Source of the DNA: JAEZKC01 sp046546375
GTDB taxonomy: Bacteria > Fibrobacterota > Chitinivibrionia > Chitinivibrionales > Chitinispirillaceae
Direction: 5' to 3'
Assembly: GCA_046546375.1 (NCBI GenBank)
Contig: JBKGXV010000002.1
Coordinates: 62,001-126,000 of the forward strand
Length of the DNA stretch: 64,000 nt
Positions 44,313 to 53,426 of this stretch are shown one piece after another. The first letter of the stretch is position 1, and every line of letters begins with the position of its first letter. A program made the translations under genes and the position numbers. A model generated the notes under the pieces. That model saw nothing but the letters and a program-made list of their open reading frames with translations, had not been told where the DNA came from and searched no databases.

Positions 44313-44898
44313 CTCCAAAATGAATTTTCGGAATCCCAATGTCCGCAATCCGCTCATTATTGTATTCATAGCGGCACTTATTGGGTATTTATGGTATGAG
44401 CAGTTTCTCAAACCCACTTTGGCGGATCTGGACAGTCTTGTCACAAAAAAAGAAGCGAAAGAAACTGAACTGAGGACCATAAATGCGCTCAAACCACAAC
44501 TCACCAGGCTCAGAGATGAAATGGTTGTAGCTTCTGCAAAGCTTGATTCACTCAAGGACATCTTTCCTGATCAGAAAGAGGTGCCGAGATTGATCAGGAG
44601 AATGACAAGTGTTACAAAAAAAAGCGACATCGTGGCCACCCGTTTTCATCCTCTGCCTGATGTGCAAAAAGAATACTATGTTGAGAATAAGTACAATGTG
44701 GCGGTTGCGGGCGATTATCACAATCTGGGAGAGTTTTTCTCCTATCTGGCGAATTTCCAGCTGATTATCAATCTCAGTTCGGTAACCATTTCCGCCAATC
44801 CGAGTTATTCCCAAGAGAGAGACAAGGATCCCAACGAACCTTTTCTCCCCTCGATTATAGCAACATTTGAAATGACCACATTTTCATCGAGACGCTGA
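44305..44898 (+). CDS. pilO: Type IV pilus assembly protein PilO
   Basis: The 197-aa bitopic protein has an N-terminal cytoplasmic part, a membrane helix at about 14-30 (PLIIVFIAALIGYLWYEQFL), a periplasmic coiled coil (about 35-80) and a C-terminal core with YHNLGEFFSYLANFQLIINLSSVTI, the hallmark PilO segment. The ATG at 44305 lies inside the end of pilN behind GGAAGG. Its stop shares bases with the pilP-like start (TGATG). Confidence 0.93.
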   Translation: MANSKMNFRNPNVRNPLIIVFIAALIGYLWYEQFLKPTLADLDSLVTKKEAKETELRTINALKPQLTRLRDEMVVASAKLDSLKDIFPDQKEVPRLIRRMTSVTKKSDIVATRFHPLPDVQKEYYVENKYNVAVAGDYHNLGEFFSYLANFQLIINLSSVTISANPSYSQERDKDPNEPFLPSIIATFEMTTFSSRR

Positions 44899-46649
44899 TG
44901 TACATGAAAAGAGACAAACAACATACTGAAATACACCGACTCTGCAGAATGCTGCTGCTTATATTGTGCACATCTGCTGTGTCTTACAGTGCTGTCACCA
45001 AAATAACAGATTTTGAGTTCAAAGCAGAACAGCGTGGCCTGGTACTTATTGTGACCGGTGATGGCGCGGTGAGAGCTGACGTTTCCGAAGAAAAGAAAAA
45101 CGGCGGCAAGTATACCGGGTTGAATGTCAGTATTAAGGGTGCTGAATCCGCATTGGGAGCAAATTCATTCAAAGGTCCGGAAAAACTTCCGGTTAAAACA
45201 GTATCAGTAAAGAAGAAAGGAGACGCTGTTGAGCTGTCAATCGAGATGGACTCTCCTGTGAGTGGTCCGGTTCAGGTTCGAAGCGGTGGGAATCAGTTGA
45301 AAATCATGCTTACCAAGGATGCACAGCCCCGCTTGAGCTGGAAGGCTTCAGAGGTTAAGGTTGAGCAGGTTGCTGAAAAAAAATCTGCTTCTACCGGAAA
45401 AAATGAAATAAGCGCACCTGCTAAAAAATCCCAGAAAGCGCAAATCACTTCAGATGATAAAAAAGATGAAGATTCTCAGGTAGTGAATGTGACTATCCCC
45501 TCTGAGGCCGAAGCAGAATTGCAGAATATGCGTGTTATCCAGCGGGATCGTACTGCCGCGTTGTATTTTGATTTTTCCTCTGCTCCTATTGTACAGTTTA
45601 AAAACCAGGGCCGCTCAATTGACATAACCTTTATCAATGCCACCCGCTCCATGAAAAAGTCCGTTTTCACAATTCCCGGTAACACGGTATTCCGTTCAGT
45701 AAAATTCAGCAATAAGAAGAACAAAGATGGCCGGAGGGAAATTAGTGCAGAAGTGAAACTCCGGGGTTCTCTGTCCGGAAATCCTTTCGGAAGCAAGCAG
45801 GGTAAAGAGTATGCGGTCTATATTCCAACCCAAGACAGCGCCAGAGTTTTTTTGTGGAGTGCAGACAAAGGTGAACGGGCTTCACACTCTTTTGCGCGGA
45901 TAGGTTCTGAACCTCTCGACTTAAAGCAAATGAAAAAAAGGGCCACCCGGGATACTGAACGTTCTCTGAATAAAACGGATCTTTTTCCTCTGAAGGAAGA
46001 AACGGTATCAAAAGACGAAGAGTCAAAAGTTGTATCTTCTGATAAGAATACAGAGAAGAAAAAAGTTCAGGACTCAAAGGCTTCCGAACCGGCCCAGAAG
46101 TCTGCTCAGAAGAAACCTTCAGCTATGCAGACCAGTATACCATCTTCCAGGAAACCACCTGAAAAGGCCAAAAAACCGCCGGAAAGCACAGTACCTGAAA
46201 AGAAAAAGGCTGACAAACCTGATCCGTCGATAACTATCGAGGTCCCGTCGGGTAAACGGGATGTCGAACTTGAAAAAAATAAATCCGCATCTGAAGGCAA
46301 GGAAGTTGTGAAGAAATCGCCTGAAGGGGAGATGGTCAAGTACCGTATATACGGTCGAGATCCTTTTGTCCCTCTTCAGAAGGATACCAGCGGCTCGGAG
46401 CTGCCTGATGTTGAGTCCCTGGCACTGGTAGGTGTTCTGGAGGATTCTCAAGAGAGAATCGCACTTCTGGAGGACGCTTCCGATCATAACCGCGCGTACG
46501 CATTGAGAAAAAACGATAGAGTTGAAAGTGGAAGAGTGTTGCGGATTTACAGAGATAAAGTAGTGTTTTTGATCAGAGATTTTAATGTTTCACGTTCTTA
46601 TACGCTGAGCCTCACCAAACCAGATGCCAGCAAAGCGAGGGATAGATGA
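44898..46649 (+). CDS. pilP: PilP-like pilus protein with N-terminal AMIN domains
   Basis: The 583-aa protein has a Sec signal without a normal lipobox. A first AMIN-like domain lies at about 33-140 (ITDFEFKAEQRGLVLIVTGDG) and a second related beta domain at about 200-325 (DRTAALYFDFSSAPIVQF...VFRSVKF). A long Lys/Pro/Ser/Glu-rich linker (about 345-475) leads to the C-terminal PilP domain: YRIYGRDPFVPLQ, LALVGVLEDSQERIALLED, YALRKNDRVESGRVLRIYRDKVVF. PilP normally has about 175 residues and is a lipoprotein, while AMIN domains normally belong to PilQ. Here they sit on PilP, and the adjacent pilQ lacks them. PilP links the PilN-PilO platform to the secretin; AMIN binds peptidoglycan. Confidence 0.88.
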   Translation: MYMKRDKQHTEIHRLCRMLLLILCTSAVSYSAVTKITDFEFKAEQRGLVLIVTGDGAVRADVSEEKKNGGKYTGLNVSIKGAESALGANSFKGPEKLPVKTVSVKKKGDAVELSIEMDSPVSGPVQVRSGGNQLKIMLTKDAQPRLSWKASEVKVEQVAEKKSASTGKNEISAPAKKSQKAQITSDDKKDEDSQVVNVTIPSEAEAELQNMRVIQRDRTAALYFDFSSAPIVQFKNQGRSIDITFINATRSMKKSVFTIPGNTVFRSVKFSNKKNKDGRREISAEVKLRGSLSGNPFGSKQGKEYAVYIPTQDSARVFLWSADKGERASHSFARIGSEPLDLKQMKKRATRDTERSLNKTDLFPLKEETVSKDEESKVVSSDKNTEKKKVQDSKASEPAQKSAQKKPSAMQTSIPSSRKPPEKAKKPPESTVPEKKKADKPDPSITIEVPSGKRDVELEKNKSASEGKEVVKKSPEGEMVKYRIYGRDPFVPLQKDTSGSELPDVESLALVGVLEDSQERIALLEDASDHNRAYALRKNDRVESGRVLRIYRDKVVFLIRDFNVSRSYTLSLTKPDASKARDR

Positions 46650-47920
46650 TGAAGATAAGGGCATTTCTGCTCATCCCTGTTGTTCTTTTAGCTGTTTCTG
46701 TCAGCTATTCGCAGTCCAGTGATTCCGGTACGACTCAAGAGCAGTTCGATACCAGTGGAGACAAGGTCATCGATTTTTTCGAAGTGCATTCTGCTGATAT
46801 GAAGTCTGTTCTGAGACAGCTCAGTGCATATAGCGGTGTGGACATAGTGGCTGCTGAAGATGTTGAGGCTACAGTGTCTATGTCGGTGACCAACAAGTCC
46901 TGGCGCGAGATACTCTCCATACTCTGCCGAATGCATGATCTTTCCGCTGTGGAGGAGGCAAACTATGTATACGTGGTGAGTGGCGGAGGGGGCTTTCGCA
47001 GTGTAGGTGATACCGGTGAGGCAGGACCGGCAGCAGGCGTCTCCAGTGGTGGCAGTTCGCTGGCAAGAGAAATTATCAAGCTGCAATTTACCACAGCTGA
47101 TGAGATAAAAGGAGCTGTTGAAGGTCTTCTTTCCTCCAAGGGAAAACTAACTGTTGTAAAGCATACCAACGCTCTTATTGTTTTTGATAAACAGGAGAAT
47201 ATAAGTCAGATCCGTGAGACTATAGAACAGATAGATGTTCAGACGTCCCAGATTTCCATTTCCTGTAAAATCATAGAGGTCAGTTCGGGGGTGTTGCAGA
47301 AAATGGGAACTCATTGGGGATTCATGGATCAGGAAGCAAATGTGACTGCTGATCAGCTTTCAGAAAACGACATTCTGGGCGATGCTATAAACCGAGTTAC
47401 TTACGGAGTTCTGAGTCCCGAAAAGCTTAGTGTGGCGATGGAGTATCTGTTTGAGGACAACAAGGCTGAAGTAGTGGCCCAGCCGCAGATCACGACTCTG
47501 GACAACAAGGAAGCAAATATTTTCATGGGTCAGCAGATACCGATCAATACCAAGGATGAGGCCGGGAATGTTGTTACTCAGATGGTGAATGCCGGAACTG
47601 AGCTGACAGTGACACCTTATCTTTCCGGGGAGGGAAAAATCAAGCTTACCCTCAATCCCAAAAAGGAATCATATACACTGTCTCAAGGCACGCCCATCAT
47701 AAACGAGCAGAGTGCTACTACCAATGTGATGGTGAACAATGGAGAGACGGTGGTGATCGCCGGTCTCACCTCAAATGAAGAACGGACAACCGAAGGTGGA
47801 ATACCCATTCTCAAAGATATTCCACTTATTGGAAATCTGTTCAAGAGGTCTCAGAAAACACTGGATAAAAGTGATCTTATCATTTTTGTCACTCCCCACA
47901 TAATTCATTCTGAAATGTAA
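46646..47920 (+). CDS. pilQ: Type IV pilus secretin PilQ (short form)
   Basis: The 424-aa outer-membrane secretin subunit has a signal peptide at about 1-24. An STN/N0 domain (about 33-115: IDFFEVHSADMKSVLRQLSAYSGVDIV) and an N1-type domain (about 130-205: IIKLQFTTADEIKGAVEGLL...NALIVFDKQENISQIRETIEQID) precede the secretin domain, with VVAQPQITTLDNKEANIFMGQQIPI and the terminal signature VNNGETVVIAGLTSNEERTTEGGIPILKDIPLIGNLF. It lacks the N-terminal AMIN domains of typical PilQ (600-760 aa). It is the last gene of the operon, followed by a strong terminator. Confidence 0.95.
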   Translation: MMKIRAFLLIPVVLLAVSVSYSQSSDSGTTQEQFDTSGDKVIDFFEVHSADMKSVLRQLSAYSGVDIVAAEDVEATVSMSVTNKSWREILSILCRMHDLSAVEEANYVYVVSGGGGFRSVGDTGEAGPAAGVSSGGSSLAREIIKLQFTTADEIKGAVEGLLSSKGKLTVVKHTNALIVFDKQENISQIRETIEQIDVQTSQISISCKIIEVSSGVLQKMGTHWGFMDQEANVTADQLSENDILGDAINRVTYGVLSPEKLSVAMEYLFEDNKAEVVAQPQITTLDNKEANIFMGQQIPINTKDEAGNVVTQMVNAGTELTVTPYLSGEGKIKLTLNPKKESYTLSQGTPIINEQSATTNVMVNNGETVVIAGLTSNEERTTEGGIPILKDIPLIGNLFKRSQKTLDKSDLIIFVTPHIIHSEM

Positions 47921-47948
47921 ATCTGCTTCCAATTCCTGAAAATGTCTG

Positions 47949-47978
47949 CGGCCCCTGGAACGGGGCCGTTTTCTTTTT
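47949..47978 (+). terminator. Rho-independent terminator of the pilus operon
   Basis: CGGCCCC and GGGGCCG pair around a TGGAAC loop and are followed by TTTTCTTTTT, 29 bases past the pilQ stop. Confidence 0.9.
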
Positions 47979-48041
47979 CACCCAAATTCAATGCCTTAGA
48001 GTGCTGGAGCATTTCCCGCTCACCTTTTCTTTCCTTAGAAA

Positions 48042-48070
48042 TTGACTCGACCCCGTATATATTGTATGTT
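48042..48070 (+). promoter_or_regulatory. Promoter of nrdDG with a possible NrdR box in the spacer
   Basis: TTGACT (48042-48047) and TATGTT (48065-48070) are 17 bases apart. The spacer and -10 contain CCCCGTATATATTGTAT, which matches the NrdR-box consensus at about 12 of 16 positions by eye. No clear second box is seen at the usual distance, so the operator is tentative. Confidence 0.45.
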
Positions 48071-48143
48071 CTAAGCGTTAATGTAGCACCTATTGTGGTC
48101 TAATTGCATCTCACATACTTAAAGATTTCCGGGGGCGTTTTTA

Positions 48144-50255
48144 ATGATTTCAACTATTCGCAAGCGTGATGGAAAGTTGGTGCCGTATGATAATTTCAAG
48201 ATCGCGAATGCGGTTTTCAAAGCAGCTGAAGCAGTTGGGGGGAAGGATTTCGGTCTTGCTCTTCATCTGGCAAAACATATCGAAACAGCCATCGACAACA
48301 AGTTTCATTCCAATTCCATCCCTGCGGTTGAAGAGATCCAGGATTTAGTTGAAAAAGTCCTCATCGAACAGGGACACGCCCGGGTTGCAAAAGCGTTTAT
48401 TCTGTATCGCGAGCAGCACAGGCGGATTCGTACCACCAATGACCTTCTGCTCGATATCGCCAATACCATGGATGGATATCTCAAACAGGAGGATTGGCGT
48501 GTTAACGAAAATTCGAATGTAAACTATTCTCTGGGCGGGCTGATCCTTCACAATAGTGGTGCGATCACGGCCAATTACTGGCTTGAAAACATCTACGGAC
48601 GTGATATCTCCAATGCCCACAGAAACGGTGATATTCATCTTCATGATCTCAGCATGTTCTCCGGATACTGCGCGGGCTGGTCTCTGCGTCAGCTGATTTC
48701 CGAAGGGCTGGGCGGTGTGAAAGGGAAGATTTCCTCCCACCCTCCCAAACACCTCTCCACTCTCATTCAGCAGATGGTGAATTTTCTGGGCATACTACAG
48801 AACGAATGGGCCGGTGCCCAGGCGTTTTCCTCATTCGATACCTATCTTGCTCCGTTTGTCAGAGTTGATAAACTGTCCTACAAGGATGTAAAACAGCATA
48901 TACAGTCATTCATTTTCGGAGTCAACACACCTTCCCGCTGGGGATCTCAGGCCCCCTTTACCAATATTACTCTGGACTGGGTTGTTCCCGAAGATCTTGA
49001 AGATCAGCCCGCGATAGTGGGAGGACAACCGCTTGAAGAGACATACGGGGATTTCCAGCCGGAGATGGATCTGATCAATAAGGCTTTTCTTGAGGTGCTT
49101 ATAGAGGGAGATGCTGACGGGCGGGGGTTCTCTTATCCCATTCCCACTTACAATATCACCAAGAATTTCAACTGGGACAGTGAGAATGCGCAGCTTCTTT
49201 TCAAGATGACCGGAAAGTACGGCACTCCCTACTTTCAGAACTTTGTGAATTCCACACTGAATCCGGGCGATGTCCGTTCGATGTGCTGCAGACTTCAGTT
49301 GGATAAAAGGGAGCTGCGAAACCGTGGCGGAGGACTTTTCGGAGCGGATGAGTTCACCGGATCGATAGGTGTGGTCACAATCAATCTGCCAAGAATCGGT
49401 TTCTTTTCAACTACAAAAGATGATTTCTACAGCCAGCTCAATCATTTCATGGATGTTGCGCGGGATTCACTTGAGATCAAACGCAAGGTCATAACCAAGC
49501 TGATGGATCAGGGGCTTTTCCCGTACACTCAGCGTTATCTGCGCCACTGGAACAATCACTTCTCCACAATCGGTCTGATAGGAATGAATGAGGCGGCACT
49601 TAATTTTATGGGCAAGAATCTTACCGATCCTGAGGCCCGGGAGTTTGCAATGGAAGTGCTGCAGCATATGCGCAATCGGCTGATTTCATATCAGGAAGAA
49701 ACCGGTCACCTTTATAACCTTGAAGCGACTCCCGGAGAGGGTACATCCTACAGACTTGCCAAACTGGATAAAAGCAAATTTTCACGAATGATTATTCCGG
49801 GTGAAGATAATCCCTATTACACCAATTCAACTCAGCTTCCGGTTGATGCTACAGATGATATTTTTGAAGCACTTGAAATGCAGAACGGCATTCAGAAACA
49901 GTATACCGGCGGAACCGTGTTTCACGCCTATATCGGAGAATCCATTGATGATGTGGAAACCTGCAAGCAGCTGATGAAGAAAATCGCCCACAAATACGAA
50001 ATACCGTATTTCACCCTTTCGCCGATATTCTCTATCTGCAAGCTTCACGGTTACATTAGAGGCAAGCATTTCTCCTGTCCAAATTGTTCGGAGGAAACAG
50101 AAGTGTATTCCCGTATAGTAGGTTACTATCGTCCGGTACAGAACTGGAATCCGGGCAAGAAGGCTGAATTCACCGACAGAACCGTATTTAGTTCATCAAA
50201 AGCCACAACGCACAATGCAGAGCAGAAAGTTCAAGAAGAAGTGTATGCTGGATAA
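48144..50255 (+). CDS. nrdD: Anaerobic (class III) ribonucleoside-triphosphate reductase
   Basis: The 703-aa oxygen-sensitive glycyl-radical enzyme makes deoxyribonucleotides. An ATP-cone allosteric domain occupies about 1-95 (IRKRDGKLVPYDNFKIANAVFKAAEA). The active-site region holds paired Cys in RSMCCRLQLD. The C-terminal zinc site is CKLH...CPNC, and the glycyl-radical loop is RIVGYYRPVQNWNPGKKAEF with radical Gly G660. The CxxH form of the zinc site is usual in the Thermotoga-like branch. It is cotranscribed and overlapping with its activase. Aerobic class I or II reductase genes are not in this window. Confidence 0.96.
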   Translation: MISTIRKRDGKLVPYDNFKIANAVFKAAEAVGGKDFGLALHLAKHIETAIDNKFHSNSIPAVEEIQDLVEKVLIEQGHARVAKAFILYREQHRRIRTTNDLLLDIANTMDGYLKQEDWRVNENSNVNYSLGGLILHNSGAITANYWLENIYGRDISNAHRNGDIHLHDLSMFSGYCAGWSLRQLISEGLGGVKGKISSHPPKHLSTLIQQMVNFLGILQNEWAGAQAFSSFDTYLAPFVRVDKLSYKDVKQHIQSFIFGVNTPSRWGSQAPFTNITLDWVVPEDLEDQPAIVGGQPLEETYGDFQPEMDLINKAFLEVLIEGDADGRGFSYPIPTYNITKNFNWDSENAQLLFKMTGKYGTPYFQNFVNSTLNPGDVRSMCCRLQLDKRELRNRGGGLFGADEFTGSIGVVTINLPRIGFFSTTKDDFYSQLNHFMDVARDSLEIKRKVITKLMDQGLFPYTQRYLRHWNNHFSTIGLIGMNEAALNFMGKNLTDPEAREFAMEVLQHMRNRLISYQEETGHLYNLEATPGEGTSYRLAKLDKSKFSRMIIPGEDNPYYTNSTQLPVDATDDIFEALEMQNGIQKQYTGGTVFHAYIGESIDDVETCKQLMKKIAHKYEIPYFTLSPIFSICKLHGYIRGKHFSCPNCSEETEVYSRIVGYYRPVQNWNPGKKAEFTDRTVFSSSKATTHNAEQKVQEEVYAG

Positions 50256-50940
50256 TCTCAGGGTATCCGGTTGGGTGAAAAGTTCGTTTGTGGATTTCCC
50301 GGGGACGGTTTCGACTGTCCTTTTTCTTTCCGGTTGTAATCTGCGCTGTCCCTATTGCCACAATCCTGAATTGGTCAGGAAAAATACTGAAGAGCTTGAA
50401 TGGGAACCGATAAGGGAGTACCTTGAAAAACGCAGGGGTATTATCGACGGGGCGGTGATAAGTGGGGGAGAACCGACGCTTCACAATTCTCTTGGAGAAT
50501 TGTGTGCTGAATTGAGGGAGCTGGGTTTGAGGGTGAAAATCGACACCAACGGACTTAATCCTGAAATCATCCGGCAGAATATGCCTGATTATCTTGCATT
50601 GGATATCAAAACCTCACCTGAGAGATACAGGTTGCTCAAAACACCTTTTCCGGATACAGAAAAGCGGCTCCGTCACTCACTTGAGATTGTAAAAGAGATG
50701 GGGGATGATGCCGAAGTGCGTATCACTGCCGTTCCGGGAATCGTTGATGAAAATGTGATTACAGAGCTTTGCAGAACGCTCAAAGAGGTAAAACACATCT
50801 ATCTGCAGCAGTTCAGCAGAGAAACGCAACTGCTGGATTCCTCCTTTGCTCAAAAAAAAGCATATGATCCCGAAGAACTGAAGAAGTGGCAGTCCGTTTT
50901 CGGCAAAGCCGGTTTGAACTGTCAGATCCGGGGGATTTGA
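50245..50940 (+). CDS. nrdG: Anaerobic ribonucleoside-triphosphate reductase activating protein (radical SAM)
   Basis: The 231-aa radical SAM enzyme installs the glycyl radical on NrdD. The 4Fe-4S motif is C31-N-L-R-C35-P-Y-C38-H, followed by the SAM-binding SGGEPTLH. It is of the longer activase type, with SFVDFPGTVSTVLFLSGCNLRCPYCHNPEL at its start. The ATG at 50245 overlaps the last 11 bases of nrdD; an upstream in-frame ATG at 50215 would overlap by 41. The 3' end overlaps the convergent PHP gene by 19 bases. Confidence 0.94.
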   Translation: MLDNLRVSGWVKSSFVDFPGTVSTVLFLSGCNLRCPYCHNPELVRKNTEELEWEPIREYLEKRRGIIDGAVISGGEPTLHNSLGELCAELRELGLRVKIDTNGLNPEIIRQNMPDYLALDIKTSPERYRLLKTPFPDTEKRLRHSLEIVKEMGDDAEVRITAVPGIVDENVITELCRTLKEVKHIYLQQFSRETQLLDSSFAQKKAYDPEELKKWQSVFGKAGLNCQIRGI

Positions 50941-51782
50941 ACCGTGTTTGAGACCTCCAGACCAACCGGGGCTGCTTCGAACCTTTCGAACTGAACTATC
51001 GCATTGATTCCTTTGGATTCAAGTAACTCGCCGATTTCGTTGAAATGATTGCCGACGTCAACGGGGCTGTGGGCATCGGAACCCACGGTGATTTCCTTTT
51101 TGCACTCGGATATCCGGTCCAGAAAGAAGTCGAAGGGATCCTTTTGCGGTCTGTGTATTTTTGACCAGGAATAAGCATTGGAATTGATCTCCAGTGCTGT
51201 CGAACTCTTTACTGATTCATTGACGGTTTCCTCGATTTCGGAGAAAATGTTCACTTTTTTCTTTTCAGGAATTGGAATATAGCGCCAGATGAAATCCAGA
51301 TGTGCCAGAGATTGGAACAGACCGCACTTTAAAGCTGATCTGGCTGCTTTGAAATACTCTGTATAGATCAGTGCGGGATGTATCTCGGTGATCTGGCCGA
51401 TATGTCGCCATCCGAAACGGGGAAGGCAGTGTATGGAAGCCAGGGTGAAATCAAAGGGCAGAGAACGGAGAATTTTCTCCGCTTTTTCTTCGGCCCCTTC
51501 GATGTAGTCAATTTCCAGACCTATACTGATATTGATCTGGTTTTTGTAGATTTCCCGGACTGAAGAAATCTCCTCGAAATACCTCTCAACGTCCTCGTCT
51601 TTCATCCCCCAGCTCCAGTTTTTCCTTCGCTGGTTGCGGTTGAGGTAGTAGCGTCCGAGGTGATCGGAAAAGCCGATACTTTTAATGCCTTTGAGAATGG
51701 CACTTTCCACGTACTGAGTGATGCTTCCCTCCGCGTGTCCGCAATAAGAGGTATGCACATGGTAATCTGGTATGATGAACAT
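50922..51782 (-). CDS. PHP-domain phosphatase, histidinol-phosphatase (HisJ) type
   Basis: The 286-aa metal-dependent phosphatase opens with the PHP motif DYHVHTSYCGHAEGS and has GFSDHLGRY, GLEIDYIEGAEEKAE and the EINSNAYSW...VGSDAHSPVDVG blocks containing the His and Asp ligands of the trinuclear metal site. Together these match HisK/HisJ-type histidinol-phosphatases, the eighth step of histidine synthesis. Other PHP phosphoesterases are closely similar, so the substrate is not certain. It starts 12 bases after purB on the same strand, forming a two-gene unit. Confidence 0.82.
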   Translation of the reverse strand: MFIIPDYHVHTSYCGHAEGSITQYVESAILKGIKSIGFSDHLGRYYLNRNQRRKNWSWGMKDEDVERYFEEISSVREIYKNQINISIGLEIDYIEGAEEKAEKILRSLPFDFTLASIHCLPRFGWRHIGQITEIHPALIYTEYFKAARSALKCGLFQSLAHLDFIWRYIPIPEKKKVNIFSEIEETVNESVKSSTALEINSNAYSWSKIHRPQKDPFDFFLDRISECKKEITVGSDAHSPVDVGNHFNEIGELLESKGINAIVQFERFEAAPVGLEVSNTVQIPRI

Positions 51783-51794
51783 GGGTATTGACCT

Positions 51795-53240
51795 TTATAC
51801 TCTTAATTCCTGCTGATCCATCTGGCCATAATTTTGAGCTTCTTTCAGAAGTGGATCAATGTGTTCTTCAATAAATTCTCTGACCTGTTCGGGAGCTCTG
51901 CCTGTGAAGTCTTTTACATCGAGCAGTTTTTCCAGTTCTTGGCGTGACATGCCGAACAGGGGATCGTTGATTATTCGTTCCAGCAGATCGTTTTTCTCTC
52001 CCTCGAGTTTGACTTTTTTACCGGCTTCCATGGAATGTATTCTGATGTGCTCATGAAGTTCCTGCCGGTCGCCGCCTTTTTTCACTGCTTCCATTATTAC
52101 GTTTTCTGTTGCCATAAATGGCAGTTCTTCTTCAATTCTTCTGGAAATCACTTTGGGGTATACTACTAGTCCGCTGCAGACATTGGCGGCAATGATCAAT
52201 GCCGCATCCGCCGCAAGGAATGCTTCGGGAATGGTGAGCCGTTTGTTGGCAGAATCGTCGAGAGTTCGTTCGAACCACTGTTCGGCAGCGGTCATGGCGG
52301 GGGAGAGGGAGGTGCTGATGATAAAACGGCTGAGAGCCGTAAGGCGTTCCGAACGCATGGGATTACGTTTGTAGGCCATGGCGGAGGAACCGATCTGACC
52401 TTTCTCAAAGGGCTCTTCGATTTCTTTGAGGTGCTGGAGAAGTCTGATGTCGTTTGCGAACTTATGGAGCGACTGGGCAAGTCCGCATAGAATGGAAACC
52501 GCCTGCGCATCGATTTTTCTGGTGTAGGTTTGACCCGTTACGGGAAGAACCTCGTTGAATCCCATTTTCCCAGCGACCATTTTGTCCAGTTTTTTGACCT
52601 TTTCCTGATCACCTCCGAAGAGATTGAGAAATGAGGCCTGGGTCCCGGTGGTTCCTTTTACCCCTCTGAATCTGAGTGTGGTTTCAAACTGTTTCAGCGC
52701 CTCATAATCCATAAGCAGATCATAAAGCCAGAGACAGGCGCGTTTGCCTACTGTAGTCAGCTGTGCTGGCTGAAAATGGGTGAAGCCGAGTGTGGCCTGA
52801 TCGGCATGTTCCAGTGCGAATGATTTGAGTTCGGTGATGAGTTGTGAAAGGCGGGCCAGCAGAATCCGGCAGCTTTCCCGCAGCTGTATCAGATCGGTGT
52901 TGTCTCCCACAAAAGCGCTGGTTGCTCCCAGGTGGATGATCGGCTTGGCGTTGGGGCAGAGAGTACCGAAGGTATGAACATGCGCCATGACATCGTGACG
53001 GGTCTTTTTTTCATATTCCCGCGCCAGTTCGAAATCAATTTTCTCCGCATGTGCTTTCATTTCGTTTATCTGTTCATCCGTGATGTGCAGACCGAGTTCT
53101 TTTTCGCTTTCGGCCAGGGCGATCCATAGTTTGCGCCAGGTGCTGAATTTGTACTGAGGGGAGAAGATGAATGACATTTCTTTGCTGGCATATCGTTCCA
53201 GAAGTGGGTTGCTGTACTCGGTTGAGGAAATGGTGCTCAT
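51795..53240 (-). CDS. purB: Adenylosuccinate lyase
   Basis: The 481-aa homotetrameric enzyme acts twice in purine synthesis (SAICAR and adenylosuccinate cleavage). It carries HDVMAHVHTFG (catalytic His region), HLGATSAFVGDNTDLI, TLGFTHFQPAQLTTVGKRAC and the fumarase-superfamily signature IGSSAMAYKRNPMRSE. The signature and overall sequence are of the animal/Bacteroides-like type rather than the E. coli type. The frame is open 28 codons further upstream, but GGAG five bases before the ATG at 53240 decides the start. Confidence 0.96.
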   Translation of the reverse strand: MSTISSTEYSNPLLERYASKEMSFIFSPQYKFSTWRKLWIALAESEKELGLHITDEQINEMKAHAEKIDFELAREYEKKTRHDVMAHVHTFGTLCPNAKPIIHLGATSAFVGDNTDLIQLRESCRILLARLSQLITELKSFALEHADQATLGFTHFQPAQLTTVGKRACLWLYDLLMDYEALKQFETTLRFRGVKGTTGTQASFLNLFGGDQEKVKKLDKMVAGKMGFNEVLPVTGQTYTRKIDAQAVSILCGLAQSLHKFANDIRLLQHLKEIEEPFEKGQIGSSAMAYKRNPMRSERLTALSRFIISTSLSPAMTAAEQWFERTLDDSANKRLTIPEAFLAADAALIIAANVCSGLVVYPKVISRRIEEELPFMATENVIMEAVKKGGDRQELHEHIRIHSMEAGKKVKLEGEKNDLLERIINDPLFGMSRQELEKLLDVKDFTGRAPEQVREFIEEHIDPLLKEAQNYGQMDQQELRV

Positions 53241-53426
53241 AGGTACTCCGAACGAAAAATTGGAAAAGAGTTGTTGGTCAAAACTTCTGAATATAGTTTC
53301 TGGATACCGGGACCGGCAGTGCATCTTTTCTTTTCACTATGAACTGAAAACGGCTTAGATTTGCCCGTGTGAGCGTGGGTAAGTTATTTTATGGACGATG
53401 CAAAATAAATCCTAATGGGAGAGCGT

